64,000 nucleotides of DNA from Hymenobacter sublimis (GTDB taxonomy: Bacteria > Bacteroidota > Bacteroidia > Cytophagales > Hymenobacteraceae). Below, piece by piece: positions 26,947 to 35,855 of this stretch. The stretch spans positions 1,921,501 through 1,985,500 of the forward strand of contig NZ_CP095848.1 in NCBI RefSeq assembly GCF_023101345.1, written 5' to 3'. Within the stretch, counting starts at the first letter, position 1; every line of letters starts with the position of its first letter. The notes below the pieces were generated by a model that searched no databases, was not told the DNA's origin, and saw only the letters and a program-made list of their open reading frames with translations. Position numbers and translations under genes: made by a program.

Positions 26947-27078
26947 GACCCCACCCCAACCCCTCCCCGGTGGGGAGGGGCTTCGGTTACTGTGGCAATG
27001 TCAGCTAATGACCGTGAACAAAGTCGTTGTAATGCTAACCTAAGCCCCTCCCCACCGGGGAGGGGTTGGGGTGGGGTC
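26947..27078. repeat. GACCCCACCCC-type palindrome overlapping a stop codon
   Basis: Arms of about 37 bases, starting GACCCCACCCCAACCCCTCC and ending GGAGGGGTTGGGGTGGGGTC, flank about 58 bases. Each arm also contains its own small hairpin (CCCTCCCC/GGGGAGGG). The outer arm ends inside the TGA stop of the upstream GT2 gene (27077-27079). It lies within the polysaccharide cluster and could attenuate expression of the downstream genes. The remaining 213 bases to the next start hold nothing recognisable. Confidence 0.9.
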
Positions 27079-28309
27079 AATGCTCCATAGAAGCATCCAG
27101 GGTCTGGACCCGGTGGGGCGTGGCGAGGAAGGCGGTTTTGGAGCGGTTGATGCGCAGCAAGGCCAGCACCATGCACAGCAGGGCGTAGGGCAGGCGCACA
27201 ATGGCCGTTAGGAGCTGCTTGTTGTAGAGGCGGGCGGGCAAGGAGGCCAGCAGCGTGAGGCCCAGCACGGTCAGCAGACCCGCCCAGAACAGGGGCGAGG
27301 GGCCCGCCGGCAGCACGAAGCTCAGCCCCGCGGACACCACCAGCAGCATGCCCAGCACCCCAATCAATAGCATGCGCGGCACCAGAAAGGCCTGCACTAC
27401 CTTGTTGAAGAACTCGAAGTTGTCGTGCTCCATGAGCTGTTCCAGGCCCTCGGCGGCGTATTTCTTCAGAAACTCGAACTGCGCGGCCAGCCAGCGGCTG
27501 CGCTGCTGGGTAAACACCTGGGCGTTTTCGACCTTCTCATCATACACGTACACGTGGTCGAGGTAGCAGATTTTCTCCTGGTCGCGGGCAATGCGGAAAT
27601 CCAGCTCCTTGTCCTCGCCTACCGTTTCGCCAATGCCCATGAGCAGCTGGCGCAGGTAGCCAAACTCGAAGGCCATGCCCGAGCCGATGAGAGCTGCCGA
27701 GAGGCCCACGGCAAAGTGGCCCTTGCGGTAAATGTGGTTATTGATTTCCTCGTTGCAGGCGTCGAGCAGGGCAAAGGCCGAGTCGGTGTTTTTGGCCGTG
27801 CGGTGGGTTTGCACTACCTGGTAGCCGGCCTCGAAAGCCTGGTTCACTGCCTCCAGGCAGCCCCGACTCATGATGTTATCCACGTCGAGGACCATGGCCA
27901 CCTCAAATTGGTGCTGGGGCAGGGCCTCCAGGGCGTAGAGCAGAGCTTTGCCTTTGGTGCTGCGCTCAAAGTGCACTTCCAGCACTTGGGCGCCCATTTC
28001 CCGCAGGGCGGCTACCGTTTCGGGCTGTAAGCCGTCGGCTATAACGCACACGGCGTGCCCACCGCTGTAGGCGTGGCGCAGGGCGGCCCGGGTGGTTTCC
28101 AGTATCACCGTGTTTTCGCGGTAGGCCGGAATGAGCACGCACATGGTGCGGGCCGGGCGGCGACGCTGGGTGCCATGCGTAGGGGCCGTGACGCGGGGCT
28201 GATTCAGGTGGCCGGCCACGGCAAAAAACAGCAGGTAACCGCAGTTGAGCGCTAGGTAGATGCCCAGCACCCACAGCAGCCCATCCAGAAGAAGCGTAAA
28301 AAGGGTCAT
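27077..28309 (-). CDS. Membrane-bound GT2 glycosyltransferase
   Basis: The 410-residue protein has an N-terminal membrane helix (LLLDGLLWVLGIYLALNCGY), a GT-A domain with MCVLIPAYRENTVILETTR, AVCVIADGLQ, VAMVLDVDNI (DxD metal site), EFGYLRQLLMGIGETVGEDKE with the acidic catalytic ED, and QQRSRWLAAQ (the QxxRW motif), then about four C-terminal helices. The complete DxD, ED and QxxRW set is characteristic of processive beta-glycan synthases. This is the best candidate in the cluster for a chain-forming enzyme. Its stop overlaps the hairpin at 26947-27078. Confidence 0.87.
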   Translation of the reverse strand: MTLFTLLLDGLLWVLGIYLALNCGYLLFFAVAGHLNQPRVTAPTHGTQRRRPARTMCVLIPAYRENTVILETTRAALRHAYSGGHAVCVIADGLQPETVAALREMGAQVLEVHFERSTKGKALLYALEALPQHQFEVAMVLDVDNIMSRGCLEAVNQAFEAGYQVVQTHRTAKNTDSAFALLDACNEEINNHIYRKGHFAVGLSAALIGSGMAFEFGYLRQLLMGIGETVGEDKELDFRIARDQEKICYLDHVYVYDEKVENAQVFTQQRSRWLAAQFEFLKKYAAEGLEQLMEHDNFEFFNKVVQAFLVPRMLLIGVLGMLLVVSAGLSFVLPAGPSPLFWAGLLTVLGLTLLASLPARLYNKQLLTAIVRLPYALLCMVLALLRINRSKTAFLATPHRVQTLDASMEH

Positions 28310-28319
28310 AGTGCGGCGG

Positions 28320-29222
28320 TTAGGAGGTAGCGGAAGAAGTGCCCAGGTGCTGCAGGTTCCACCACAGCCCGCGCCCCAAGGCGCGCAGGTGGCTCCACTC
28401 GGAGCGGCGCGAAAACGTCACGGCTTTCTTGGGCAGGGCCGCCAGCAGGAACACGCAGGTGCTCGTCCAGAACGACCAGCCGGTGAAGTTGCGGCGGATG
28501 AACAGCAGGCGGTTGCGGTTCATGTAGTAGGTTTTCAGCACCGACGACTTGCCCACCGACAGGGACTCTTTGTGGTAAATTGTCGATTCGGCTACGTAGT
28601 GGCAGCTGTAGCCCCAGCGCTTAATGATTTCGCAGTAGTCCAGCTCCTCGTAGTAGAGAAAGTACACCTCTGGCATCAGGCCCACCTCGTCAATCACGCG
28701 GCGCGGCACCATCATGGCGGCCCCGTCGGCGAGTTTGGTGGGGCCGGAGGTGTTGTGCTGGCCGGCGTCGGGCTCCCCGTGGCCGATGGTCACGCTGCGG
28801 CCCGTCCAGGTGTTGATGCCCCGGGAGCCGGCGTACTGAATAACATCGTTGGTGCCGTAGAAGATGATTTTGGGCGAGGCAATACCGGCGTCGGGGTTGT
28901 TTTCGAACAGCTCAACCAAGGGCTCCAGAAAGCCCGGGGCCACCTCCGTGTCGTTGTTGAGAAACAGGATGTACTTGCCCGTAGCCTGCCGGATGCCCAG
29001 GTTGTTGCCGCCGGCAAAGCCCAGGTTCTTATCGGACCGAATGAGCTGCACTTCCGGAAACTGCTCCGTAATGATGCCGGGGTCATCGGTAGGCGAAGCG
29101 TTGTCAACGACAATGATTTCCACGGCCGGGTACGTGAGCTGGCGCAGGGAAGCTACCATCTCGCAGGTTACCTGGGCCTGGTTGTAGTTGATGGAAATAA
29201 TGGATACCAGAGGCGTTGCCAT
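28320..29222 (-). CDS. GT2 glycosyltransferase, rhamnosyltransferase-like
   Basis: The 300-residue protein starts MATPLVSIISINYNQAQVTC and shows EIIVVDNASPTDDPG, FAGGNNLGIRQATGKYILFL, LNNDTEVAPGFLE (DxE at the metal site), DGAAMMVPRRVIDEVG and EELDYCEIIKRWGYSCHYV, the WbbL/rhamnosyltransferase subgroup of GT2. It ends in one or two hydrophobic stretches. It probably adds one residue to the lipid-linked unit. The gaps of 7 and 10 bases to its neighbours indicate one transcript. The donor sugar cannot be determined. Confidence 0.86.
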   Translation of the reverse strand: MATPLVSIISINYNQAQVTCEMVASLRQLTYPAVEIIVVDNASPTDDPGIITEQFPEVQLIRSDKNLGFAGGNNLGIRQATGKYILFLNNDTEVAPGFLEPLVELFENNPDAGIASPKIIFYGTNDVIQYAGSRGINTWTGRSVTIGHGEPDAGQHNTSGPTKLADGAAMMVPRRVIDEVGLMPEVYFLYYEELDYCEIIKRWGYSCHYVAESTIYHKESLSVGKSSVLKTYYMNRNRLLFIRRNFTGWSFWTSTCVFLLAALPKKAVTFSRRSEWSHLRALGRGLWWNLQHLGTSSATS

Positions 29223-29229
29223 AGACCAG

Positions 29230-30666
29230 TTAGTGCTGTACAAGTTCAGGGTCCGAATCCAGCCGCGGCCCCAGGAAAATAAAGGCCCAGGAGATGTACA
29301 CGATGATGGCCGAGGGCATGAAGTTGATAACCTCGTTGCCGTAGCTGCAGAACAGGATGCCGGCCGCGCCGGCCGTCAGGGCGTTGAGCTTCACCCGCAG
29401 CTTGGGGTCCCGGATGTTCCAGACGATGCCGCAGCCCTTGCCCACGATGTAGAGCATGATGCCAAACCAGATGATGAAGCCCACAATGCCGTACATCACC
29501 CACACCTTCACCCAGTAGCTGTCGGGCGGAATGGTGGCCAGGTAGCTGCCCGGGTTGTACTTGATGCCCCAGGCCCCAATGGTGCCCACGCCGCCCCCGA
29601 AAGGGTGAGAATCGAGGTAGTTGCGCAGCACCAGCTGGTTGTTGAGGCGCACGTTCAGGGAGGCGTCCTGGGGGTCCAGGGCCGTGCGCATGCGGTAGAT
29701 GTTGTAGTTCGTGTCGCCGATGTGGGTGTACTTGAGCACGTACAGCGCCGATAGGGCTAGCACCGAGCCCACCACCAGGGCCTTGATGTTCTTGCTGATC
29801 AACAGGGCTACCCCAATCCCGACCAGCAAAGCGAACAAGGCCCCGCGGGTACCGGAAATGAACATGCCCGTAATCAGCAGCCCGGCCGCCACGAGCAGCA
29901 GCGTTTTCTGCCACTTCTTAAACGGTCCGAACCCCAGAATCAGGGCCACCAAGGCAATGTGGGCCTGGGAAGCCCCGAACTGGCCGGCGTCGCTGTAGAA
30001 GGAAAACACCCGTAGCTTGCCCCAGAGCAAATGGGTTTTGGCATTGCCCTCATCCAGAAACTGCTGCTCACCGGGCGAAAGGCCGATATAGAGCTGCTTT
30101 AGCCCATTGAGCGTGCCCAGCACCGACAGCCCAATCAGCAGCACCAGAAACAGGTTCAAATCCTTTTTCTGGTTGAACAGCAGCAGGCTCAGGGGCACCG
30201 TAAGCAGCCAGTAGAACGAAGCGCTCCGAAACTCCTGCACCCACCCCATGACGCTGGCCCCGGACGGGTTGCCCAGCTCCAGAATGTTTACCACAAACCA
30301 GAACAGGGTCAGCAGCACCAAATCGTTTTTGATGTAGCTCCAGTCGAAGCGGCGGTGCTGCACCAGCACGGCTACGGCCGTGGTAACCAGTAGCCCATCA
30401 ATGGCCATGCCGTAGGGCGCGCCGCCTACCTCCCGATCAATAATAAAGAACAGGAAGCAGTAGCAAAGCAAGGCAATGATGCCCACCCGCGGCGTCGTAA
30501 ACAGGATGATGACAAACGGCACCACCACCGCCAGCACAATCAGCAGGGCCGGCACCAGCACCCCCGCCCGCGCCGTACCCCAGCCCACCGCCACGGCCGC
30601 CAGCACCCCCAGCAGAAGCTGAAGCCCCCGGCTTTTGAAGCTGGCTGATGATGCGTAGTGACTCAT
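29230..30666 (-). CDS. O-antigen ligase/Wzy-like polymerase
   Basis: The 478-residue protein has about 11-12 membrane helices and the Wzy_C/O-antigen ligase layout, with a large extracytoplasmic loop near residues 335-395 (NQLVLRNYLDSHPFGGGVGT, then SYLATIPPDSYWVKVWVMYG). This loop carries the Arg/His residues typical of Wzy or WaaL. In a cluster with Wzx and a Wzc-like protein, polymerase is the likelier role. It lies directly upstream of three GT2 genes and 83 bases downstream of the Wzc-like gene. Confidence 0.85.
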   Translation of the reverse strand: MSHYASSASFKSRGLQLLLGVLAAVAVGWGTARAGVLVPALLIVLAVVVPFVIILFTTPRVGIIALLCYCFLFFIIDREVGGAPYGMAIDGLLVTTAVAVLVQHRRFDWSYIKNDLVLLTLFWFVVNILELGNPSGASVMGWVQEFRSASFYWLLTVPLSLLLFNQKKDLNLFLVLLIGLSVLGTLNGLKQLYIGLSPGEQQFLDEGNAKTHLLWGKLRVFSFYSDAGQFGASQAHIALVALILGFGPFKKWQKTLLLVAAGLLITGMFISGTRGALFALLVGIGVALLISKNIKALVVGSVLALSALYVLKYTHIGDTNYNIYRMRTALDPQDASLNVRLNNQLVLRNYLDSHPFGGGVGTIGAWGIKYNPGSYLATIPPDSYWVKVWVMYGIVGFIIWFGIMLYIVGKGCGIVWNIRDPKLRVKLNALTAGAAGILFCSYGNEVINFMPSAIIVYISWAFIFLGPRLDSDPELVQH

Positions 30667-30749
30667 GAGGTCGTGGTAAACAAGAGGTAGCGGGGTAGGA
30701 AGTGGGAGGCGTTATGCCCGCTTTGCCAACTTCCGTTCGTAGCGCTGGG

Positions 30750-33002
30750 CTAGGGGTTGAGTAAGCCTTGCAGCGGGCGTGGGGGTAGGCCGGCCCGCTT
30801 GCCGCCGGCCGCTTTCACCCGAGCGCCAATGAAATCCGTCACGTATTCCGGCAGCACGCCGTTGAGTACTACCTCAATCGGGGCCTTCGATACATTTTTG
30901 ATGTTCTCGAAGATCTTTTTGTCGGCCTGCTCCCAGCTGCGGGTGGCTTTCACGGCCACCAGAATCAGGTCGAGGCTTTGCAGCAGGGAGGCGGGGTAGG
31001 TAGCTTCTAGCAAGGCCGGAAACTCCACGATGATGACGGCATTGTTGTAGGTGCGCGTGCCCGCTAGGTCGGCTACTGTCACGCCCTGCGACAACCCCTG
31101 CAGGGGCGAGTAGTAGGAGGTGTGGCCCTCCAGCCAGGCGTGGTCGGCGTGGTCATTCGGAAACAAGCCCAGGGTTTTGATTTTCATGCCGTTCAGGCTG
31201 GCCGTGAGGGAGGTAACCAGGGTGGTTTTGCCCTCGCCGCTCTGGCTGCTGAGCACCCCAATCATGAAGGGCTTCGTGGAGTCGTCCTTCTGGTGCATTT
31301 TCAGCAGCAGCTGCCGGGCCAGTTGGTCTTCGGCCCGCTGGGCGTCCAGGAGCTGCTTTTGGTTGAGATTAGTAGTGTTCGGGATGATGCCCATGACCGG
31401 AAAGCTGGTCACTTTGGTCGCCAAGGCGGGTTTCTGCAGGGAGTTATTGAGCAGGTCCGCCGCTACCACGCCCGCCCCCGTAAACAGGAAGGACCCGATC
31501 AGGCCACCCAGCAGCAACACCAGCAGCCGGGTGCCGCCCGCCGTGGCCGGCAGGTTCGGCGGGTCGACTACCTTCAGTTGGGAGGCCAGCTCCACGTTCT
31601 GCTGGGAAAGCTTGCTCTGCTTCAGGCCCTCTACCTGCGACATGTACTCCTTCTCGGCTATTTCCACCTCCCGCCGGATTTTGCGGATTTCGGCCCCCAG
31701 CGGCACCAGGCTGTTGTACTGGCTGGTGAAGTTCTCCTTCTGCCGGCGCATGGAGCTGAGCTGGCCGCGCAAATCCTCTACCTGCAGCACATTCTTGGTG
31801 TAGTCCTGCAGCAGGTCTTTCACGGCCACGCCCTGGGTTGAGCGGGTGTCGGCGTCGTAGCTGCTCACGGCCTCGTCCAGGCTGTTGCTGATGGTAGTTA
31901 CCTGCTGGGTAAGGGTAGCCAGGCGGGCCGCCCCGTCGGGGCTGTTGGCGCTTTTGTTTAGCAGCTCCACCTCCGCAATCTGTCCGTTTAAATCGGCTAG
32001 GCGGTTGCGCAGGCGCAGAATCTCCTGGCTTTTCAGGTTGGACACGCCCCGCTTGCCCAGGGCCGACTCCGTTGATTTCAGAGCCGAGCTGGCGCCAGCG
32101 TACTGCATTTCCAGCTCGTTGAATTTATCGGCTGTCAGCTGGCGCTCCTCCGTGGAGGTAATCATCTGCTTGTCGTAGTCGACGATGTTGTGCCGCTGGT
32201 GGAACTGCAGCAGCTTTTGCTCGGCGGCCTGCAGGCGGGCGTAGGCTTTTTGGGTGGCCGCGTCGAAGTAGCCAATGACGTTTTCGTTTTGGCCCACAAA
32301 CAACTCCTTGTGCTTGCGAATAAACACCTGGGTGAGAATGTCCAGGGTTTCGCGGCAAATCTGGGGGTTCTTCGAGCTGTACTCAATCCGGAGCAAGTCG
32401 CTGTCCTTAACGCGGCTGGCGGAAATATTCCACATGGCCGCCTCGGAGTAGTAGGGGTGCTTGGAGTAGAACAGCTTGTACACGGCGTTGGTGTTGCTGG
32501 CCCGGTAGGCGGCCGTTAGGTTGGCCAGGGTTTCCTCCTCGGTGCTGCCGGCCAGGGTAGCGGCCAATGAATCTAGCAGGGGCTGGTCGGCGGCCGCTAG
32601 CTTGGTGGGCAGGAGCACGCGCTGCACCGAAGCCAGCAGGCCGCTTGGCGCCGCCGAGGCTTGCTGGGGCCGGGCGGCGGCCGTAGCGCCGGTGGCTTTG
32701 CGCTCCAGCAGATGGCGGGCCAGCAGGCGCAGGCACACCTCCTCGCGGGTGTCGCGGGAGGTAATCAAGGACAGCAGGTTGTCAAAGGCTGTGGAAGCGG
32801 CATTCCACCCGCCCCCGGCCGCGTTGTTGTCACCGTCAATCTTATAGCCCGAGGCAATACCAGTGTAAATAACCGTGTCGGAAGTGTACTTCTTATCCCG
32901 GTTGCGGCCAAAATAGAACACGGAGGCCGTGGTAACCAGCGGCACGAGCAGCAGCAGCAGCCAGTGGCGGCGCAGGAGGCGGTAGAGGTCTTTCAGGGTC
33001 AT
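30750..33002 (-). CDS. Wzc/GumC-like chain-length protein, decayed kinase site
   Basis: These inner-membrane proteins control polysaccharide chain length and help export. The 750-residue protein has a membrane helix at 13-32 (HWLLLLLVPLVTTASVFYFG), a periplasmic region with long coiled coils (about 230-470), a second helix near 500 (LLVLLLGGLIGSFLFTGAGV) and a cytoplasmic P-loop domain. The Walker A motif SQSGEGKTTL is intact, but Walker A' reads LGLFPND and Walker B reads IIVEFPALL, lacking the usual Asp residues. No Tyr cluster ends the protein. Kinase activity is therefore doubtful; a structural chain-length role is likely. It overlaps the TolC-like gene by ATGA. Confidence 0.88.
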   Translation of the reverse strand: MTLKDLYRLLRRHWLLLLLVPLVTTASVFYFGRNRDKKYTSDTVIYTGIASGYKIDGDNNAAGGGWNAASTAFDNLLSLITSRDTREEVCLRLLARHLLERKATGATAAARPQQASAAPSGLLASVQRVLLPTKLAAADQPLLDSLAATLAGSTEEETLANLTAAYRASNTNAVYKLFYSKHPYYSEAAMWNISASRVKDSDLLRIEYSSKNPQICRETLDILTQVFIRKHKELFVGQNENVIGYFDAATQKAYARLQAAEQKLLQFHQRHNIVDYDKQMITSTEERQLTADKFNELEMQYAGASSALKSTESALGKRGVSNLKSQEILRLRNRLADLNGQIAEVELLNKSANSPDGAARLATLTQQVTTISNSLDEAVSSYDADTRSTQGVAVKDLLQDYTKNVLQVEDLRGQLSSMRRQKENFTSQYNSLVPLGAEIRKIRREVEIAEKEYMSQVEGLKQSKLSQQNVELASQLKVVDPPNLPATAGGTRLLVLLLGGLIGSFLFTGAGVVAADLLNNSLQKPALATKVTSFPVMGIIPNTTNLNQKQLLDAQRAEDQLARQLLLKMHQKDDSTKPFMIGVLSSQSGEGKTTLVTSLTASLNGMKIKTLGLFPNDHADHAWLEGHTSYYSPLQGLSQGVTVADLAGTRTYNNAVIIVEFPALLEATYPASLLQSLDLILVAVKATRSWEQADKKIFENIKNVSKAPIEVVLNGVLPEYVTDFIGARVKAAGGKRAGLPPRPLQGLLNP

Positions 33003-33757
33003 CTGCCGGTCATTAAAACATGGAGGGAAGTACCCAGAAAGTCTTCCAGCAGCAGCATGGCCGTCTGGTACTTGTTGCGGGCTTCGGCCTGAGCCAGCAG
33101 GGCCTTGCCGTGCAGCTCCGTGGCTGCCATCTGTTCATCCACCTGCATCTCGCCGTTGCGGAACTTGCTATCGGCCAGCTTCTTGCTAATGCTGGCCGAC
33201 TGCACGGCGTTCTGGTGGTGCTGCAGGTTGGCGTGGGCCAGGGCCAGTTCCTGGTACAGCAGAATCACCTGGCGGCGGATTTCCGTTTCGCCCACGGCCC
33301 GCTCCGCCACAGCCTGCTGCAAAATCAGCTCTTGCTTATGCACGGTGGCGCGGCGGTTGGCCAGTTGCTCAAACGGCACGGCCATGTTCAGGCCTACCGT
33401 GTACTGGGCCCGGGCACTCAGCGAAAAAGCATTGAGCTGCTGAATGCGCTCCGTGGAGCCGTTGGTAGCAAAGTAGGGCAGCGTGCCGTAGCTGTAGCTG
33501 GAGGTCAGGGCCAAGGTGTTCAGGATCTTCTTGCGCGCCAGTCGGATGTCCTCACTGGCTACCTGCTTGGCCAGCTCCAGCTTTTCAATGCCGGCCGAGT
33601 GACTAATGGCGGCTTGGTGCAAAATGGGCAGCACAGCCTCGGGCGACTTAAAAAAGCGCTCCTCCCACGTTTCGGTAGGGGGGGCGGGCGGCCCCGTTTG
33701 GGCGCGGGCCAGCAGCGGGCCGGCGGCCAGGGCCAGGCAGCAGAGTAGAGTTTTCAT
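32999..33757 (-). CDS. Half-length TolC-like outer-membrane protein
   Basis: The 252-residue exported protein has a signal peptide (MKTLLCCLALAAGPLLARAQ) and a single repeat of the TolC/OEP architecture: SPEAVLPILHQAAISHSAGI, long helices (IEKLELAKQVASEDIRLARK), a strand segment (LNTLALTSSYSYGTL, AQYTVGLNMAVPFEQLANRR) and a long helix pair (EIRRQVILLYQELALAHANL). Typical TolC has two such repeats in about 450 residues. It overlaps the next gene by ATGA and its ATG overlaps the previous stop, so translation is coupled. No Wza-type gene is present, so this protein may form the export pore. Confidence 0.7.
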   Translation of the reverse strand: MKTLLCCLALAAGPLLARAQTGPPAPPTETWEERFFKSPEAVLPILHQAAISHSAGIEKLELAKQVASEDIRLARKKILNTLALTSSYSYGTLPYFATNGSTERIQQLNAFSLSARAQYTVGLNMAVPFEQLANRRATVHKQELILQQAVAERAVGETEIRRQVILLYQELALAHANLQHHQNAVQSASISKKLADSKFRNGEMQVDEQMAATELHGKALLAQAEARNKYQTAMLLLEDFLGTSLHVLMTGR

Positions 33758-34647
33758 CAAACGTTTTCCTTTTGCAGCAGGGCCGGGAAGGTCCGGAGCA
33801 GAATCTTAAGGTCTTTGCGAAAGGAGTAATTGGTGGCGTACTCCACGTCCAGGGCTTTGCGCTCCTCGGCCGACATGTCGCCGCCTTTGCCCCGCTTACT
33901 CACCTGCCAGAGGCCCGTGATACCGGCCGGAGCCAGGAAACGAGTGGCAAACTGGTCGGTGGTAAGCTTTTCGGCCTCGTAGAGGGGGAGGGGCCGGTTG
34001 CCAACCAATGACATATCCCCGCGCAGCACATTGAACAGCTGGGGCAGCTCATCAATGCTGGTGTTACGAATGAACAGCCCAATGCGCGTAATGCGCGGGT
34101 CGTTGGCAATCTTGATGAAGGTGGCCTCTTCCCGCGCCTTTTTGGTTTGGGCGTAGTACTTCTCACAGATCAGGTTGCCGTTTTGGTCAATCAAATGGTT
34201 CTGGCAGGGCCCGTCGTGGCCCGCGTGGCAGGCGCACGCACCCGGCGCAGGAGCAGTGGCGGGGGCTGCGGCCTGGTACTGGTTCAGGTTTTTCACCGAG
34301 GCCAGCAGCTGGTCGGCATCCTGGCGCATAGACCGGAATTTCCAGAAGCGAAACTTGCGGTAGCCCGTGCCCACCCGGTAGGAGTAGTACAGCACCGGCC
34401 CCTTGGATTCCAGCTTAATCAGCAGGGCTACCAGCAGAAATAGGGGTAGCAGAGCCAGCAGAATACTGGCGGAAACCAGGATATCGAAGGCCCGCTTGGC
34501 CACCGGCATCTGCAGGGCGCGGGTAGCGGCGGAGCGCTTGCGGGCGGTGGTTTTCTTTGGGTTGCGGTGTGTGAGTGGCCGCCAACTGGGCAGCAGGGGC
34601 TGAGGAGGAGGGCCGGAAGGGTAAAGGTTAGGCGCAGTAGCATTCAT
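33757..34647 (-). CDS. Priming sugar-1-phosphate transferase (WcaJ/WbaP type)
   Basis: This enzyme moves a sugar phosphate from a nucleotide sugar to undecaprenyl phosphate, starting repeat-unit synthesis. The 296-residue protein has one N-terminal membrane hairpin (FDILVSASILLALLPLFLLV) and the catalytic core: YRKFRFWKFRSMRQDAD, NDPRITRIGLFIRNTSIDEL, PQLFNVLRGDMSLVGNRPLP and APAGITGLWQVSKRG. A Cys/His-rich insert (ACACHAGHDGPC and ICEKYY) lies between the two core blocks, as in several other Bacteroidetes members. The ATG at 34647 (MNATAPN) is preferred over an upstream start. It is the first enzyme gene of the cluster. Confidence 0.93.
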   Translation of the reverse strand: MNATAPNLYPSGPPPQPLLPSWRPLTHRNPKKTTARKRSAATRALQMPVAKRAFDILVSASILLALLPLFLLVALLIKLESKGPVLYYSYRVGTGYRKFRFWKFRSMRQDADQLLASVKNLNQYQAAAPATAPAPGACACHAGHDGPCQNHLIDQNGNLICEKYYAQTKKAREEATFIKIANDPRITRIGLFIRNTSIDELPQLFNVLRGDMSLVGNRPLPLYEAEKLTTDQFATRFLAPAGITGLWQVSKRGKGGDMSAEERKALDVEYATNYSFRKDLKILLRTFPALLQKENV

Positions 34648-34736
34648 AGCCAAAGAGTGTTGGTAGCAGTCGACCAATACAGAAAGGGAATTTGGGGTAG
34701 GGCAGAGCGGCAAGCGGGTAGCAGCAGGCAGTAAAC

Positions 34737-35123
34737 TCAGGCCCGGACGCGGCCCAGCACGTTTTTAATCCTGATTTCCAGCTCCTCAGGGTTGAAGGGC
34801 TTCACGATGTAATCGTCGGCACCCTGTTTCAGGCACAGGATTTTCTTGCTGCTTTCATCGGCCACCGACAGCATCAGCAAGGGGGTGGTGGCGTGGGAGG
34901 CGTGCGCCCGCAAGCGTTTCAGAAACTCCAGCCCGTCCATTTGGGGCATCTCGTAATCAGCCACGATGGCGTCGGCCTGGTGGCCTTTCTGGAGCCAGTT
35001 TAGCGCTTCTTGCCCGTTGGAGGTCACTACTACATCATACTCACCAGAGAAATAGTGTTCCAAAATCAGGCGAATGGAGGGCTCATCGTCCACGATAAGC
35101 AGTTGTTTTTTGGGTACTACCAT
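34737..35123 (-). CDS. Stand-alone response regulator (REC domain)
   Basis: The 128-residue protein is a single receiver domain: LLIVDDEPSIRLILEHYF with the acidic pair, the phosphoacceptor Asp in AIVADYEMPQMDGLEFL, LLMLSVADES and the conserved Lys in DDYIVKPF. It has no output domain. It is the first gene of the minus-strand polysaccharide cluster, 89 bases before the priming transferase, so it may be co-transcribed and control the cluster by protein contact. The hybrid kinase encoded 732 bases upstream is a possible phosphodonor; this pairing is inferred from position. Confidence 0.92.
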   Translation of the reverse strand: MVVPKKQLLIVDDEPSIRLILEHYFSGEYDVVVTSNGQEALNWLQKGHQADAIVADYEMPQMDGLEFLKRLRAHASHATTPLLMLSVADESSKKILCLKQGADDYIVKPFNPEELEIRIKNVLGRVRA

Positions 35124-35855
35124 ACGGGCGGCTGGTTATGGTGAAAGGAAAAGTTGAAAACCAACTTAAACTTGTGTTACTAATTCAATAAAATTTTGCC
35201 TTTTTTAAGGCAATTTTATGGAGTATGGCACGGTACAGCGCACCAATACGCCTTGGCGCAGCTGTAGCCGCTGACCAAGGTTGGTGGGGAGCAGTAGGGT
35301 GGGAGAGGGAGAATTATAGGCGCTAGCAGGGGAGCAAGGGCGCCAGTAGAGCAGAGCGGTTAGGCAAACACTAGTTGTTTGCCAGGAAATGAGGTAGTAG
35401 AACATGCCCGCTCACCGTGCCAACGGCTGTTTCTACTACTATGTGAAGCGTGAAGGTGATACACAAACGGCTGGTGGACGGAGAAATCAGGGAGTAATGA
35501 ACTCCTTGTTTATCCCGGGCGCTACTTGGTTAGTATAACCCACGGTGCTGATAGTACGCAATTCTGGAGTTAGAGTTGATTAATATGTAATTATAACAAT
35601 TAAAAATTTAATTAGATAAGGATACCGTCAAAATTTATGGTAGAATAAGATTAAATAATTGTGTCTATCCGCGGGATGCCGTTTTGCCTTCGGTATCAGG
35701 TGCACAAGTTGACCACCGACAATGGGTGTGAGGCTTAGTTAATTAATTATTAACTATTGATTATCAGTATCTTAGTTAAGATACGCAAGTTTCGTGAATT
35801 GCAGGAGGGCCAGCGGCCGAGCTTACGTGGCAGTAGCTACCCACGCTGCCGTGGG
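35124..35855. other. 732-base gap upstream of the polysaccharide cluster, with inverted repeat
   Basis: An imperfect hairpin at 35188-35219 (arms ATAAAATTTTGCCTT and AAGGCAATTTTAT) lies 65-96 bases before the response-regulator ATG and could be a regulatory site of the cluster promoter. Bases 35570-35760 are strongly AT-rich. A 66-residue frame at 35205-35405 shows nothing convincing. No gene is called. Confidence 0.5.

Noticed and set aside
35205..35405. 66-codon minus-strand frame in the gap before the response regulator
   Set aside because: Low-quality peptide without domain features, overlapping a probable regulatory hairpin.
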